A stretch of DNA of 64,000 bases from Thermocrispum agreste DSM 44070 (GCF_000427905.1 NZ_KE386603.1:801332-865331); one strand, 5' to 3'. Shown: positions 28,812 to 41,941, counted from the stretch's first letter. A program made the numbers and translations. The notes: generated by a model from the letters alone, not told the origin.

Positions 28812-29185
28812 ACACCGCGGCATGGGCTGTGCAAGTCATCCTGGCCGTCATGCTCTTCGGTGCCGGCCTGGCCAAGGCCACCCAGAAGAGAGAGCAGCTG
28901 CAGGCTCTGTCGCCGAACATGGCCTGGACGGAGGACTTCGGCGACGTGACCATCCGGCTGATCGGCATCGCCGAAGTGCTCGGTGCGCTCGGCCTGATCC
29001 TGCCGCTGTGGACCGGAATCGCGCCGGTGCTCACGCCCGTCGCGGCGGTGGGACTGACCGTGATCATGATCGGCGCCGCCGTCACCCACCTCAGGCGCAA
29101 TGAGTTCAACGCCATGGCCCCGCCGGTCGTGCTCGCCGCCGGTGCAATCTTCGTGGCGTGGGCGCGGTTCAGCGGGGTGGCCTGA
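28808..29185 (+). CDS. DoxX-family membrane protein
   Basis: A 125-residue protein with four hydrophobic segments (about residues 5-22, 50-68, 75-93 and 102-122) and the DoxX-type pattern LFGAGLAKATQKREQL and IGIAEVLGALGLILP. Members are small inner-membrane proteins, some linked to redox or sulfur metabolism, but the role here is unknown. The ATG overlaps the end of the truncated VOC frame, so expression may depend on it. Confidence 0.85.
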   Translation: MNTAAWAVQVILAVMLFGAGLAKATQKREQLQALSPNMAWTEDFGDVTIRLIGIAEVLGALGLILPLWTGIAPVLTPVAAVGLTVIMIGAAVTHLRRNEFNAMAPPVVLAAGAIFVAWARFSGVA

Positions 29186-29228
29186 CCGGCTCCGGAACGC
29201 CCCGGGACGCTGGACGGCGCGCCGGCCG

Positions 29229-30020
29229 TCACAGGCGCCGGTTGGCCAGCACGGCGGTGGCTTGGCGGGACTCCTCGGCGCGCTTGGGGTCGATGTCGGC
29301 CACCAGGATCCCCGGCCCCGGGCCCAGCTGGTCGTGCACCCGGCCGAACGGGTCGGCGATCGTGCTGTAGCCGATGCCGGTCGGCACCCCCGGTTTGGTC
29401 TCGATGCCGCTGGTGGCCGGGTCCGCCTGCCCGCAGCCCAGCACCCAGCACCCGGAGTCCAGGGCGCGCGCTCGCACCAGCAGCTCCCACTGCTCGCGCT
29501 TGCCCTCACCGGCGCCCCACGACGCGGGAACCACCACCGCGGCAGCGCCTGCCTCGCCGTGCGCCTGGAACAACTCGGGGAACCGGATGTCGTAGCAGGT
29601 CGCCAGGCCGATCTTGACCCCTTCCACGTCGACCGAGACCAGCTCGCCGCCCGGGGCGACGGTGCGTGACTCCTGGAAGCCGAACGCGTCGTAGAGGTGG
29701 ATCTTGTCGTAGCCGATGGACTTCCCGCGCCCGGTGACCAGCAATGTGTTGTACACCCGGCCGTCACCGGCAGGCGTGAACATGCCTGCGATCACCAGCA
29801 CCCCCGCGGCTTCGGCGATGGCCGAGATCACCGTGGCCCACGGGCCGTCCAGCGGTTCGGCGACGTCCTTCAGCCGGGTGCCGAAACGGGCCATGGTGGC
29901 TTCCGGGAACACCACCAGCGACGCGCCCGCGGTGACCGCCTCGGCGACCGAAGCACGGACCTGCTCGGCGTTCTCCACCGGATCGGGCGTGCTGGTGATC
30001 TGACACAGGGCTACGCGCAT
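29229..30020 (-). CDS. Carbon-nitrogen hydrolase (nitrilase superfamily amidase)
   Basis: A 263-residue cytoplasmic enzyme. The catalytic triad motifs are Glu in VVFPEATMARFG (about 36-47), Lys in GYDKIHLYDAFG (about 103-114) and Cys in GLATCYDIRFPEL (about 137-149), with the usual spacing. Relatives include omega-amidases, deaminated-glutathione amidase and N-carbamyl amidases. The substrate cannot be told from sequence. It is convergent with DoxX and divergent from hisD. Confidence 0.9.
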   Translation of the reverse strand: MRVALCQITSTPDPVENAEQVRASVAEAVTAGASLVVFPEATMARFGTRLKDVAEPLDGPWATVISAIAEAAGVLVIAGMFTPAGDGRVYNTLLVTGRGKSIGYDKIHLYDAFGFQESRTVAPGGELVSVDVEGVKIGLATCYDIRFPELFQAHGEAGAAAVVVPASWGAGEGKREQWELLVRARALDSGCWVLGCGQADPATSGIETKPGVPTGIGYSTIADPFGRVHDQLGPGPGILVADIDPKRAEESRQATAVLANRRL

Positions 30021-30184
30021 GACTTGCAGACTACTGGCGGGCAGGCGATTCGCCAGGGGCGCAGCGGGCGGGACGGACGGTGCGCACTGCAGCCCGCGCG
30101 GCCGGTTGGCCGGGGTGTCGGCCGGCTCTCGTGCCCGCCACCCGGCACGCCGGTACAGCGCGCGGCGCCCGTATCGTTAGCTGC

Positions 30185-33200
<3,016 letters not shown>

Positions 33201-33238
33201 CCTGCGCGGTCGCGCGGCGGGCGGAGAGCGAGGAGCGC

Positions 33239-33400
33239 ATGACCGAGTTCGTGTTCATCCTGCTGGTCGCGGCGGCAGGGCTGCTGCTGGGCGGGGTCAT
33301 CGCGATGTGGAAGACCTCGAAAGCCGTCGCCGCGTTCCTCATGGTGCTGTGCGTGATGGCGGGCGTGGGCGCGGCGCTGTGGTACCAGTCGGTGTCCTAG
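33239..33400 (+). CDS. Small two-helix membrane protein between hisB and hisH
   Basis: A 53-residue protein with two hydrophobic helices (FVFILLVAAAGLLLGGVIAM and AAFLMVLCVMAGVGAALWY) joined by a short basic loop (WKTSKAV). GAGGAG lies 4 nt before the ATG. It follows hisB after 38 nt on the same strand, so it is probably co-transcribed. No family is recognised. The good ribosome site and clean topology support a real gene. Confidence 0.7.
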   Translation: MTEFVFILLVAAAGLLLGGVIAMWKTSKAVAAFLMVLCVMAGVGAALWYQSVS

Positions 33401-33439
33401 CCTCAGCACCCATCCGCGGTCACCGGCCGCCGCCGGTGG

Positions 33440-33910
33440 TCACAGTCCGCCTTCGGCGGCGGGCTTCAGCCGTGGCGCGCCCGGTCCGTACTTGGCCAGC
33501 TCGTCGTCGTGGTTCATCAGCGAGCACGACCTCAGCGACAGGCAGCCGCACCCGATGCAGCTGGTCAGGCTGTCCCGCAGCCGTTGCAGCGCGTCGATGC
33601 GGGCGTCCAGTTCGCTGCGCCACTGCCGGGACAGCCGAGCCCAGTCGGCCTTCGTCGGCGCGCGGTCCTTCGGCAGCGTGGCCAGCGCCTTGGCGATGTC
33701 TTCCAGGCTCAGCCCGACCCGCTGCGCGGAGCGGATGAACGCGATGCGGCGCAGCACGGTGCGGGGATAGCGCCGCTGGTTGCCGGAGGTCCGTTCGGAG
33801 GAGATGAGGCCGCGTTCCTCGTAGAACCGCAACGCCGTGTGCGGTACCCCGCTGCGCTCGGCGACCTGTCCGATGGTCAGGTGGTTGGCCAGCCTGGTCA
33901 CGACCTCCAT
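33440..33910 (-). CDS. soxR: SoxR-type redox-sensing MerR regulator
   Basis: A 156-residue MerR-family transcription factor. The N-terminal helix-turn-helix is LTIGQVAERSGVPHTALRFYEERGL, read in two parts, followed by the wing (GNQRRYPRTVLRRIAFI) and a coiled-coil dimer helix. The C-terminal cluster motif CIGCGC...C (Cys118, 121, 123 and 129) is the [2Fe-2S] binding site of SoxR. In actinobacteria SoxR responds to redox-active metabolites. No SoxR target beside it is obvious. It is convergent with the small membrane gene and divergent from hisH. Confidence 0.93.
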   Translation of the reverse strand: MEVVTRLANHLTIGQVAERSGVPHTALRFYEERGLISSERTSGNQRRYPRTVLRRIAFIRSAQRVGLSLEDIAKALATLPKDRAPTKADWARLSRQWRSELDARIDALQRLRDSLTSCIGCGCLSLRSCSLMNHDDELAKYGPGAPRLKPAAEGGL

Positions 33911-33987
33911 GGTAGCGAAAGTTCGAGATTACTCGAGGTTGGCTGCCGGTGCGTGCCGCCGTGGGGTGGCCAACTACGCTGATACGG

Positions 33988-34623
33988 GTGACGGCACGGG
34001 TGGTGATTCTCGACTACGGCTCCGGCAACCTGCGCTCCGCGGAGCGGGCGCTGCAACGCACCGGGGCGGACGTGACGGTCACCGCAGACGCGAAAGCCGC
34101 CGTCGAGGCGGACGGCCTGGTCGTCCCGGGAGTCGGTGCGTTCGCCGCGTGCGTGGACGGCCTCCGGGCGGTCGGCGGGGAGTCGATCATCGACCGGCGG
34201 CTGGCGGGCGGACGGCCGGTGCTCGGCATCTGCGTCGGCATGCAGATCCTGTTCGAGCACGGCGTAGAGCACGGCATCAAGGCCGAAGGGCTCGGGCAGT
34301 GGCCGGGCACCGTCGAGCGGCTGCAGGCCGACGTGCTGCCGCACATGGGCTGGAACACCGTCCAGGCGCCGGAGGACTCGGTGCTGTTCGCCGGCCTCGA
34401 TGCGGACACCAGGTTCTACTTCGTGCACTCCTACGCCGTGCGCACCTGGCAGCTGGAGTCGGGACTGCCCGGGCAGCAGCCGCTGGTCACCTGGGCCGAG
34501 CATGGCGAGCCGTTCGTGGCGGCGGTGGAGAACGGCGCGTTGAGCGCGACTCAGTTCCACCCGGAGAAGTCCGGTGAGGCGGGCGCGGTGCTGCTGAAGA
34601 ACTGGGTGAACACCCTGCGCTGA
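33988..34623 (+). CDS. hisH: Imidazole glycerol phosphate synthase, glutamine amidotransferase subunit
   Basis: Class I glutaminase (211 residues) that supplies ammonia to HisF. The nucleophile is the Cys of [11 protein letters not shown] (about residue 82), and the His-Glu pair lies in [12 protein letters not shown] near the C-terminus. GTG 33988 is chosen because TACGCT ends 7 nt upstream and [17 protein letters not shown] is the usual start. hisA follows after 73 nt with its own leaderless promoter. Confidence 0.96.
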   Translation: MTARVVILDYGSGNLRSAERALQRTGADVTVTADAKAAVEADGLVVPGVGAFAACVDGLRAVGGESIIDRRLAGGRPVLGICVGMQILFEHGVEHGIKAEGLGQWPGTVERLQADVLPHMGWNTVQAPEDSVLFAGLDADTRFYFVHSYAVRTWQLESGLPGQQPLVTWAEHGEPFVAAVENGALSATQFHPEKSGEAGAVLLKNWVNTLR

Positions 34624-34696
34624 CCAGGCCGGGTGCGGGTGCGCGGCCGGCCACCCGTTGCCAGTGGCCGTCCGGCGTCGCCGTAAGGTGGTCGGC

Positions 34697-35440
34697 GTGA
34701 CGTTCACATTGCTGCCCGCCGTCGACGTCGCCGACGGCAAGGCCGTCCGCCTGGTGCAGGGTGCGGCCGGAACCGAAACCGAGTACGGGTCACCCCGCGA
34801 CGCCGCCCTCGCCTGGCAGCGGGACGGCGCGGAGTGGATTCATCTGGTCGACCTGGACGCCGCTTTCGGGCGTGGCTCCAACCGCGAGCTGCTCGCCGCG
34901 GTTGTGCGCGAGCTCGAGGTGAACGTCGAGCTGTCCGGTGGCATCCGGGACGACGAATCGCTGCAAGCCGCCCTGGCCACCGGCGCACGCCGCGTCAACG
35001 TCGGCACGGCGGCGTTGGAGGATCCGGAGTGGACCGCGCGGGTCATCGGCGAGTACGGCGACCGGGTGGCGATCGGGCTGGACGTGCGGATCAACGGCGA
35101 CGAGCACCGCTTGGCCGCCCGTGGCTGGACGTCCGACGGCGGTGACCTGTGGGAGGTGCTGGAGCGCCTGGAGTCCAACGGCGCCCAGCGGTACGTGGTG
35201 ACCGACGTGAGCAAGGACGGCACGCTGCGCGGGCCGAACCTGGAGCTGCTGCGCGCGGTGTGCGCCCGCACGAAGGCCCCGGTGATCGCCTCCGGCGGGG
35301 TGTCCAGCCTGGACGACTTGCGCGCTTTGGCCAAGCTGGCCTACCGGGAAGGCGAGGGCGGCGTGGAAGGCGCCATCGTGGGCAAGGCCCTGTATGCGGG
35401 CGCGTTCACGCTGCCGGAGGCCCTGGCCGCCGTTCGCTGA
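34697..35440 (+). CDS. hisA: Phosphoribosylformimino-5-aminoimidazole carboxamide ribotide isomerase (HisA; possibly bifunctional PriA)
   Basis: TIM-barrel isomerase of 247 residues. [15 protein letters not shown] at the N-terminus supplies the catalytic Asp, and the second acid is in [14 protein letters not shown] (about 164-177). In many actinobacteria this gene encodes PriA, which also does the TrpF reaction. No trpF is seen in the window, in agreement with that. TAAGGT ends 7 nt before GTG 34697, so the transcript is probably leaderless. Confidence 0.95.
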   Translation: MTFTLLPAVDVADGKAVRLVQGAAGTETEYGSPRDAALAWQRDGAEWIHLVDLDAAFGRGSNRELLAAVVRELEVNVELSGGIRDDESLQAALATGARRVNVGTAALEDPEWTARVIGEYGDRVAIGLDVRINGDEHRLAARGWTSDGGDLWEVLERLESNGAQRYVVTDVSKDGTLRGPNLELLRAVCARTKAPVIASGGVSSLDDLRALAKLAYREGEGGVEGAIVGKALYAGAFTLPEALAAVR

Positions 35441-35468
35441 CGCGAGCGCTCCACGGACCGCGGGCGGC

Positions 35469-35855
35469 TCAGTCCCGGTCGGCCTCGATCTCGATGCCGA
35501 TGGTGCGCCGCCGCCCGCCGCGCAGGATGCTGCCGTAGACGGTGAGGTAGCCGAGGATCCCGTACTTCTTCACCAGCAGCTTGCGCATCCGTTCGGTTCC
35601 GCCGTCGTCGAGCAGGCGCGGCGTGCCGTCGACCGGTTCTCCGTACGTCGTCTTGCCGAGTGCGTCACAGGCGACCAGCGTCGCACGGCTGCCTGCTCGG
35701 ATCCGCTTCACCTTGCCCGCGTCGCGTGCGCTCCAGACGTAGACCTTTCTGCCGTCGTCCGGGTCGTGCACGAACCACACGGGCGTGGACACCGGCGTTC
35801 CGGACTTGCGATACGTCGTCAGCAGGACGTACTTGTGACCGCGCAGGCGTTCCAT
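35469..35855 (-). CDS. PPOX-class F420-dependent oxidoreductase family protein
   Basis: A 128-residue split-barrel flavin/F420-binding protein. The N-terminal KYVLLTTYRKSGTPVSTPVW (about 8-27) and VYVWSARDAGKVKRI (about 38-52) are typical of the actinobacterial F420 branch, which binds deazaflavin with a short strand pair. Substrate unknown. It is convergent with hisA and lies within the interrupted his region. Confidence 0.85.
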   Translation of the reverse strand: MERLRGHKYVLLTTYRKSGTPVSTPVWFVHDPDDGRKVYVWSARDAGKVKRIRAGSRATLVACDALGKTTYGEPVDGTPRLLDDGGTERMRKLLVKKYGILGYLTVYGSILRGGRRRTIGIEIEADRD

Positions 35856-35874
35856 TCGCCCAGGTTAACCGGGC

Positions 35875-36609
35875 TCACGGGGTGCGGCGGCGCAATGTCG
35901 CGGCGCCGCCGACGAGTGCGGCCAGCCCGCACAGGGCGACGATCACGACGTTGCGCACCAGCGTGCCGTCGATCTCCGCGCTGCGGGTGACCTGGGTCAG
36001 GGCGTCCACGGCATAGGACAGCGGCATCACGTCCGACAGCCATTCCAGCGGCTCGGCCATCGCCTCGCGCGGGGCGAACAACCCGCACAGCAGGACCTGC
36101 GGCATGACGAACAGCGGCATGAACTGCACCGCCTGGAACTCGGTGCGGGCGAACGCCGAGGCGAACAGCCCGAGCGCCATGCCGAGCAGCGCGTCCAGCA
36201 GGGCGATGACCAGCAGCAGCCACACCGACCCGGCGATCTCCATGCCGAGCCAGGTCAGCGACACCACCGCGGCCAGCGCCACTTGGGCCACGGCGACGAG
36301 CCCGAACGCCACCGCGTAGCCGAACAGCAGGTCGACCTTGTGCAGCGGCATGGTCATCAGCCGCTCGAGCGTGGCGGTGGTGCGCTCGCGCAACGTCGAG
36401 ATCGACGTCACCACGAACATGATCGCGAACGGGAACACCGCCAGCAGGGCAGGAGCGGCGGCGCTGAAGGCCCGGTCGGTGTTGAGCACGTACCGCAGCA
36501 GGATCAGCAGAACCGACGGCATCAGCACCAGCAGCACCAGGGTGCGGTGGTCGTGCTTGAGCTGGGTGAGGATGCGACGTGCGGTCGCCAGCGTGATTGC
36601 GACGCTCAT
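35875..36609 (-). CDS. ABC-2 type exporter permease
   Basis: A 244-residue membrane protein with six hydrophobic segments and the ABC-2 pattern (N-terminal LKHDHRTLVLLVLMPSVLLILL; FVVTSISTLRERTTATLERLM; QFMPLFVMPQVLLCGLFAPREAM; C-terminal MPLSYAVDALTQV). It is the partner of the ATPase encoded just upstream, overlapping it by 4 nt. Transporters of this type export drugs, lipids or peptides. If the ATPase is broken by the frameshift, this permease may be orphaned. Confidence 0.88.
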   Translation of the reverse strand: MSVAITLATARRILTQLKHDHRTLVLLVLMPSVLLILLRYVLNTDRAFSAAAPALLAVFPFAIMFVVTSISTLRERTTATLERLMTMPLHKVDLLFGYAVAFGLVAVAQVALAAVVSLTWLGMEIAGSVWLLLVIALLDALLGMALGLFASAFARTEFQAVQFMPLFVMPQVLLCGLFAPREAMAEPLEWLSDVMPLSYAVDALTQVTRSAEIDGTLVRNVVIVALCGLAALVGGAATLRRRTP

Positions 36610-37327
36610 GCCGCCACCTCGCTTGCGGTGATCAGCCGGAGAAAGGCCTGTTCGAGGTCGCCCGCCTGGGTGCGGGCGCGCAGCGCATCGGGTGGCCCGG
36701 TGGCCAGCAACCTGCCCTCGCGCATCAACAGCAGGTGGTCGCACCGGCCCGCCTCGTCCATCACGTGGCTGGACACCAGCAGGGTCGCGCCGCGGCCGGC
36801 CAGTGCACCGAACAGCTCCCACAGCTCGTCACGCAGCACCGGATCCAGGCCCACCGTCGGTTCGTCGAGCACCAGCAGCTCGGGCTCGCCGAGCAGGGCC
36901 ACCGCCAGATTGGCGCGGCTGAGCTGGCTGCCGGACAGCTGCCCGACCATCGCGTTCGCGTGCGTGCCGAGCCCGACCTCGTCGACGACCCGGTCCACGT
37001 CCTCGGCAGGCGCCCCAGCACCGAGGCGAAGTACCGCAGTGCCTCGGCGACCCGCAGGTCGGGGTAGATCGCCGGGTTCTGGGTGGCGTACCCGATCTTG
37101 CGGCGCAGGTCCTTGTGTCCGGCGGGCAGGCCGAGCACGGTCACACTGCCGCCGGCGACGATCTGCACGCCCACGATGGCGCGCAGCAACGTCGACTTGC
37201 CGCAGCCGCTCGGCCCGAGCACGCCGGTCACCGAGCCTCGTTCGAGCGCGAAGCTCACGCCCTGGAGCACTTCTCGTCCACCACGTCGCACGTGGAGGTC
37301 GTCCACCGCGACGGCTAAATTAGTCAT
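36606..37327 (-). pseudogene. ABC-2 type exporter ATPase with a one-base frameshift
   Basis: The two halves of one ABC ATPase lie in different frames. The N-terminal half (from ATG 37327) has Walker A GPSGCGKST and the Q-loop YATQNPAIYPDLRVAEALRY. The C-terminal half has the signature LSGSQLSR, Walker B ELLVLDEPT and the D-loop GLDP, ending at 36606. The frame changes at a GGGG run (plus strand CCCC, 37013-37016). One extra G would restore a 240-residue ATPase reading SVLGAPAEDVDRVVDEV across the join. The span of 722 nt is one short of a multiple of three. It may be a true inactivation or a sequencing error. Confidence 0.85.
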
Positions 37328-37363
37328 GTGTTTAATTCTGTGCCTGTGCCGGACGGGTGTCAA
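37328..37363 (-). promoter_or_regulatory. Consensus promoter for the ABC exporter genes
   Basis: On the minus strand TTGACA (37363-37358), a 17-nt spacer and CAGAAT (37340-37335) precede the ATG by 7 nt. It is the best sigma-70-like promoter seen here and implies a leaderless mRNA. A TetR gene upstream in the same direction is a plausible regulator. Confidence 0.75.
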
Positions 37364-37450
37364 TGACGCAGGTCGTTGGGTCGATGGCGCGGGCTGATCG
37401 CCGGAACGGCGCGGGCCGATCGCCGGTTCGGCGGCGAAGCCACCCGGTCT

Positions 37451-38044
37451 TCAGCGGTCCGCGGGGCGGGGTGCAGCGTCGATGTGCTGTTGGATCGCCG
37501 GGGCGATCATGGCGATGACGTCTTCCGGCGGGGCCGAGGCCAAAGGCTCGAGCCGCACGATGTAGCGGAGCAGGGCGACGCCCATCAGCTGCGAGCCGAT
37601 CGCGGTCATCCGCAACTCGTCCACACCGAGCGCCGGCCCGAGACGGTCGACGATCACCCGGTGCAAGAACTCCCGCATCATTCGCGCGGCCTGCTCGGAC
37701 GAGGTCACCGAGCGCAGCAGGGCCAGAAACGGCCGCCGGGTCTCCGTGCCGTCCCACACGCTGATGAACAGACGCAGCAGCCGCTCGCCCGCCTGCTGGC
37801 GTGGCCCGTCGGTGACGACGTCGGCGATCGTGTACAGGTTGACCGGCAGGTGCAGGGAATCGGTGAAGACCCGGTCCTTCGAGCCGAAGAAGTGGTGGAT
37901 CAACGCCGGGTTCACGCCCGCTTCGGCGGCGATGGCGCGGATCGTGGTGCCTTCGTAGCCGCGCTCGGCGAACAGCCGCCGGGCAGCCGCCAAGATGTGG
38001 TCCCGTGTCTCGGTCCGTCCCGGCCTCCGGCCCGCGCGCGCCAT
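37451..38044 (-). CDS. TetR/AcrR-family transcriptional regulator
   Basis: A 197-residue repressor-type protein. The N-terminal HTH is in [20 protein letters not shown] and [20 protein letters not shown] (about residues 15-55). The C-terminal ligand domain resembles that of the second TetR in this window (39181-39783), suggesting paralogues (shared [20 protein letters not shown], and [22 protein letters not shown]). It lies directly upstream of the ABC exporter genes on the same strand, so it may control them. Confidence 0.9.
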   Translation of the reverse strand: MARAGRRPGRTETRDHILAAARRLFAERGYEGTTIRAIAAEAGVNPALIHHFFGSKDRVFTDSLHLPVNLYTIADVVTDGPRQQAGERLLRLFISVWDGTETRRPFLALLRSVTSSEQAARMMREFLHRVIVDRLGPALGVDELRMTAIGSQLMGVALLRYIVRLEPLASAPPEDVIAMIAPAIQQHIDAAPRPADR

Positions 38045-38062
38045 GCTCGTAGGCTAAACGGC

Positions 38063-38824
38063 GTGGGTGTAGCTGTGCGGGTCATCCCGTGTCTGGACGT
38101 CGACGCCGGCCGGGTGGTCAAGGGCGTCAACTTCGAGAACCTGCGCGACGCGGGCGACCCGGTCGAGCTCGCCGCGCGGTACGACGCCGAAGGCGCGGAC
38201 GAGCTGACCTTCCTCGACGTCACCGCCTCCTCCGGCAACCGCGAGACCACCTATGACGTCGTCCGGCGCACGGCCGAGCAGGTGTTCATCCCGCTCACCG
38301 TCGGGGGCGGCGTGCGTACCTGCGAGGACGTCGACCGGTTGCTGCGGTCCGGTGCCGACAAGGTGTCCGTCAACACCGCCGCGATCGCCCGGCCCGAACT
38401 GCTGCGCGAGGCGGCCCGGCGTTTCGGCTCGCAGTGCATCGTGCTGTCGGTCGACGCCCGCCGGGCCGAGGGCACGCCGTCCGGGTTCGAGGTGACCACT
38501 CACGGCGGCCGCCGCGGCACGGGCATCGACGCTGTGGAGTGGGCCGCCCGCGGCGAGGAACTCGGGGTGGGGGAGATCCTGCTGAACTCGATGGACGCCG
38601 ACGGCACGAAGGCGGGCTTCGACCTGGAGCTGATCCGCAAGGTGCGCGCCGCGGTGCGGGTTCCCGTGATCGCCAGCGGCGGCGCAGGCGAGCTGGAGCA
38701 CTTCCCGCCTGCGGTGCAGGCGGGCGCCGACGCGGTGCTGGCGGCGAGCGTGTTCCACTTCGGGCACCTGTCCATCCCGGACGTGAAGAAGACGCTGCGC
38801 GTCGCGGGAATCGAGGTCCGATGA
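38063..38824 (+). CDS. hisF: Imidazole glycerol phosphate synthase, cyclase subunit
   Basis: TIM-barrel synthase of 253 residues that joins ammonia from HisH with PRFAR to give imidazole glycerol phosphate and [24 protein letters not shown] gives the catalytic Asp near residue 10, and the second acid is in [15 protein letters not shown] (about 172-186). TAGGCT ends 7 nt before GTG 38063 (leaderless). The stop overlaps hisI. Confidence 0.96.
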   Translation: MGVAVRVIPCLDVDAGRVVKGVNFENLRDAGDPVELAARYDAEGADELTFLDVTASSGNRETTYDVVRRTAEQVFIPLTVGGGVRTCEDVDRLLRSGADKVSVNTAAIARPELLREAARRFGSQCIVLSVDARRAEGTPSGFEVTTHGGRRGTGIDAVEWAARGEELGVGEILLNSMDADGTKAGFDLELIRKVRAAVRVPVIASGGAGELEHFPPAVQAGADAVLAASVFHFGHLSIPDVKKTLRVAGIEVR

Positions 38825-39174
38825 GCGCACTTGATCCCGCCGTGGCCAACCGACTCAAGCGCAATGCCGACGGACTGGTCGCCGCCATCGCGGTGGACGC
38901 GACCTCCGGGGCGGTGCTCATGCAGGCGTGGATGAACGACGAGGCGCTGGCGCGCACGCTGAGCACGCGCCGGGCGACCTACTTCTCCCGCAGCCGCGGG
39001 CGCCTGTGGGTCAAGGGCGAGGAGTCCGGACACACCCAGCACGTGCGGGAAGTCCGCATCGACTGCGACGGCGACACCGTGCTGTTGCTGGTCGACCAGG
39101 TCGGGCCCGCCTGCCACACCGGCACGCCGACATGCTTCGACGGGCCCGATCGCGTGCTGCTGGCCGCCGAGTGA
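38821..39174 (+). CDS. hisI: Phosphoribosyl-AMP cyclohydrolase
   Basis: Zinc- and Mg-dependent hydrolase (117 residues) opening the adenine ring of phosphoribosyl-AMP. Motifs are [29 protein letters not shown] and the ligand segment [14 protein letters not shown] with [15 protein letters not shown] 38821 overlaps the hisF stop. It has no fused HisE domain, as is usual in actinobacteria. Confidence 0.96.
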   Translation: MSALDPAVANRLKRNADGLVAAIAVDATSGAVLMQAWMNDEALARTLSTRRATYFSRSRGRLWVKGEESGHTQHVREVRIDCDGDTVLLLVDQVGPACHTGTPTCFDGPDRVLLAAE

Positions 39175-39180
39175 GCCGGG

Positions 39181-39783
39181 TCAGTCCAGCGGCCCGGTGA
39201 GGTAGCGCTGGATGGTCGGGCCGATCGCCGCAGCGACGGTGGGGATGTCCGCTGACGCGAGCGGCTCGAATCCGGTGACGTAGCGGACCATGCCCAAGCC
39301 GATGATCTGCGATGCGCACAAGGTCGCGCGCATCTCGACAGCACCGGTGCCCGCCAGTTTGGCGACCCGTCCGAACAGGTAGTGCACGAACAAGTCGCGC
39401 ATCACGTCGATGGCCTGCTCGTGTGCCGCGACGCTGCGGACCAGGGCGGTGAAGACGCCGCCGCCCGCGCTGTCCCACACCGTCAGAAACCGCGTGACGA
39501 TACGGTGGCCGAGCTCGTCCACGTCGCCGCTCATCAGCTCGTCGGCGACGGTCTTGGGGTTGAACGGCAGCTGCAGCACGGCCTCGCCGAACAGGCCCTC
39601 CTTGCCGCCGAACCAGTGGTTGACCATCGCCGGGTCGACCCCGGCGCGCTTGGCAATGCCGCGCACCGTCGCCCCTGCGTAACCCGATTCGGCGAAGACT
39701 TCCCGTGCCGCCTCGATCAGCGCCGCCCTGGTGTCCGCGCCGCCGGGACGGCGGCCCCGTCGCTTGGTCGTTTCTTCGGCCAC
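39181..39783 (-). CDS. TetR/AcrR-family transcriptional regulator (second copy)
   Basis: A 200-residue regulator. The HTH is in [20 protein letters not shown] and [20 protein letters not shown]. It begins with a basic arm ([10 protein letters not shown]). It resembles the TetR at 37451-38044. It is convergent with hisI and divergent from trpE. The binding site is not evident. Confidence 0.9.
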   Translation of the reverse strand: MAEETTKRRGRRPGGADTRAALIEAAREVFAESGYAGATVRGIAKRAGVDPAMVNHWFGGKEGLFGEAVLQLPFNPKTVADELMSGDVDELGHRIVTRFLTVWDSAGGGVFTALVRSVAAHEQAIDVMRDLFVHYLFGRVAKLAGTGAVEMRATLCASQIIGLGMVRYVTGFEPLASADIPTVAAAIGPTIQRYLTGPLD

Positions 39784-39902
39784 CCCGCCATCATGACCTG
39801 CGGCGACACCCTATTTCCACCGGGGTTGAATTCCGCTGCGCCCACCCCGGCGAGCGCTGGCCGGTGCACGCGGCGACGAGCGCTGACGGCAGAATGGCGT
39901 CC

Positions 39903-41426
39903 GTGGCCAACCACAGCGCAGTCCGCACACCGCTCGGTGCGGTGGGCCTGACCAGAGACGAGTTTCGCGAGCTCGCCAAGACCCGCCGGGTCATCCCGGT
40001 GGTGCGGCGGCTGCTCGCCGACGCGGAGACGCCGCTGTCGATCTACCGCAAGCTCGCCGCCAACCGTCCAGGAACGTTCCTGTTCGAATCGGCCGAGAAC
40101 GGGCAGTCCTGGTCGCGATGGTCGTTCGTCGGGGTGCGCAGCCCCGCGGCGCTGACCGTGCGGGACGGGCAAGCGGTGTGGCAGGGCACGCCGCCGGCCG
40201 ACCTGCCGACCGAGGGCAACCCGTTGCAGGTGCTGCGCGAAACGCTCGTCGCCCTGCGCACCGACCCGTTGCCCGGCTTGCCGCCGCTGACCGGCGGCAT
40301 GGTCGGTTACCTGGCCTACGACGCGGTCCGCTGGCTGGAGCGGCTGCCCGAGCTGGCCACCGACGATCTGCGCCTGCCCGAGCTGATCATGCTGCTGGCC
40401 ACCGATCTGGCCGCCTACGATCACCACGAGGGCACGGTCACGCTCATCGCGAACGCGGTGAACTGGGACAACACGCCCAAGCGGGTGGACGCCGCGTACG
40501 ACGACTGCGTGCGCAGGCTGGACGAGATGACCCGGCAGCTGGCCACCCACGCCCCGCCGACGGCGGTGCAGTTCCACCGCCCGGAGCCGGAGTTCGTCCG
40601 TTGCCGGGACAAGGCGGAGTTCCACAAGGTCGTGCACGAGGTGGTCGAAGCGGTGCACGCCGGTGAGGCGTTCCAGGTGGTGCCTTCGCAGCGGTTCGAG
40701 ATGCGCACTTCCGCCGATGCCCTCGACGTCTACCGGGTGCTGCGCAACACCAACCCGAGCCCGTACATGTACCTGCTGCGGCTCGACGGCTTCGACATCG
40801 TCGGCTCGAGCCCGGAGGCGCTGGTGACGGTGCGCGACGGGCGCGCGACGACGCACCCGATCGCCGGCACCCGCTGGCGGGGCGCCGACGAGGAGGAAGA
40901 CGCGCTGCTGGCCAAGGACCTGCTGGCCGACGAGAAGGAACGTGCCGAGCACCTGATGCTGGTCGATCTGGCCCGCAACGACCTGGGCCGGGTCTGCCGG
41001 CCCGGCACCGTGCATGTCGTGGACTTCTTCAGCGTCGAGAAGTACTCGCACGTCATGCACATCGTGTCGACGGTGACCGGTCTGCTCGCCGAGGGCAAGA
41101 CCGCGTTCGACGCGGTGGCCGCCTGCTTCCCGGCGGGCACGTTGACCGGGGCGCCGAAGGTGCGCGCGATGGAGCTGATCGAACAGCTCGAACCGACCAG
41201 GCGCGGGCTCTACGGCGGGGTGGTCGGGTACCTCGACTTCGCCGGCGACGCGGACACCGCCATCGCCATCCGTACCGCGCTGATGCGCGACGGTGTCGCC
41301 TACGTGCAGGCGGGCGCCGGCGTGGTGGCGGACTCGCAGCCGGACTACGAGGACAACGAGACGCTGAACAAGGCGCGGACCGTGCTGTCGGCCGTGGCCG
41401 CGGCGGAAACGATGCGAGAACCGTGA
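39903..41426 (+). CDS. trpE: Anthranilate synthase component I
   Basis: Makes anthranilate from chorismate with ammonia from the glutaminase subunit, which is not in this window. The 507-residue protein has the N-terminal regulatory region ([18 protein letters not shown], where tryptophan binding is expected), [30 protein letters not shown] and the C-terminal [22 protein letters not shown] 39903 lies 7 nt after CAGAAT (39890-39895), a leaderless arrangement. ATG 39894 is an alternative adding three residues. The stop overlaps the next gene. Confidence 0.95.
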   Translation: MANHSAVRTPLGAVGLTRDEFRELAKTRRVIPVVRRLLADAETPLSIYRKLAANRPGTFLFESAENGQSWSRWSFVGVRSPAALTVRDGQAVWQGTPPADLPTEGNPLQVLRETLVALRTDPLPGLPPLTGGMVGYLAYDAVRWLERLPELATDDLRLPELIMLLATDLAAYDHHEGTVTLIANAVNWDNTPKRVDAAYDDCVRRLDEMTRQLATHAPPTAVQFHRPEPEFVRCRDKAEFHKVVHEVVEAVHAGEAFQVVPSQRFEMRTSADALDVYRVLRNTNPSPYMYLLRLDGFDIVGSSPEALVTVRDGRATTHPIAGTRWRGADEEEDALLAKDLLADEKERAEHLMLVDLARNDLGRVCRPGTVHVVDFFSVEKYSHVMHIVSTVTGLLAEGKTAFDAVAACFPAGTLTGAPKVRAMELIEQLEPTRRGLYGGVVGYLDFAGDADTAIAIRTALMRDGVAYVQAGAGVVADSQPDYEDNETLNKARTVLSAVAAAETMREP

Positions 41427-41941
41427 AACGCCTGCTGTGGACGGTGATCGTCGCGCTGGTGCTCGGCGCGGCGGCGCTGTGGGGCGCGGGCCGCCTGGTG
41501 TGGTCGCAGGAGCAGCAGGAGCTCACGTGGCCGACTCCGCTGGCGTTGCTGGTGCTGGCGTCCATCGGCGCCATGTTCGCCGTGCGCGCGGTGGGCAAGC
41601 GTGTCCTGGGCGGCGTCCTCGTGGTCGCAGGCGGGGCGGCGTGCGTGCTGGCAGTGACCGATGTCGAGCTTTTCGGCATGGGCCCGGTGATCGCACTGCT
41701 GGGCGGGCTGCTGACCGGCGCGGCGGGTGGCCTGCTCATGGCCCGCGGGCACCGGCTGCCCGGGATGGGGAGCCGCTACGAAACGCCCGCCGCGCAGCGC
41801 GCGAAGCAGCAGGAGAGCGGCGGAGGACATGACGAGGGGGACGGCGAGCAGGCCGGCGGACGAACCGGCACCGCCGCCGACGACGGCGACGACTTGTGGA
41901 CGGCGCTGTCGGAGGGGAAAGACCCGACCGAAGAAGGTTGA
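41423..41941 (+). CDS. Trp-operon-associated membrane protein
   Basis: A 172-residue protein with four hydrophobic segments in the first 110 residues and an acidic, disordered C-terminal tail. It corresponds to the conserved actinobacterial Trp-biosynthesis-associated membrane protein family (position of Rv1610). It is encoded with a GTGA overlap to trpE. Its role is unknown. Tryptophan or aromatic-acid transport has been suggested only by location. Confidence 0.85.
   Translation: MKRLLWTVIVALVLGAAALWGAGRLVWSQEQQELTWPTPLALLVLASIGAMFAVRAVGKRVLGGVLVVAGGAACVLAVTDVELFGMGPVIALLGGLLTGAAGGLLMARGHRLPGMGSRYETPAAQRAKQQESGGGHDEGDGEQAGGRTGTAADDGDDLWTALSEGKDPTEEG

Noticed and set aside
29213-29230. A GACGGC/GCCGTC hairpin as terminator between doxX and the nitrilase gene
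   Set aside because: Only a 6-bp stem, without a T-run, and it overlaps the nitrilase stop.
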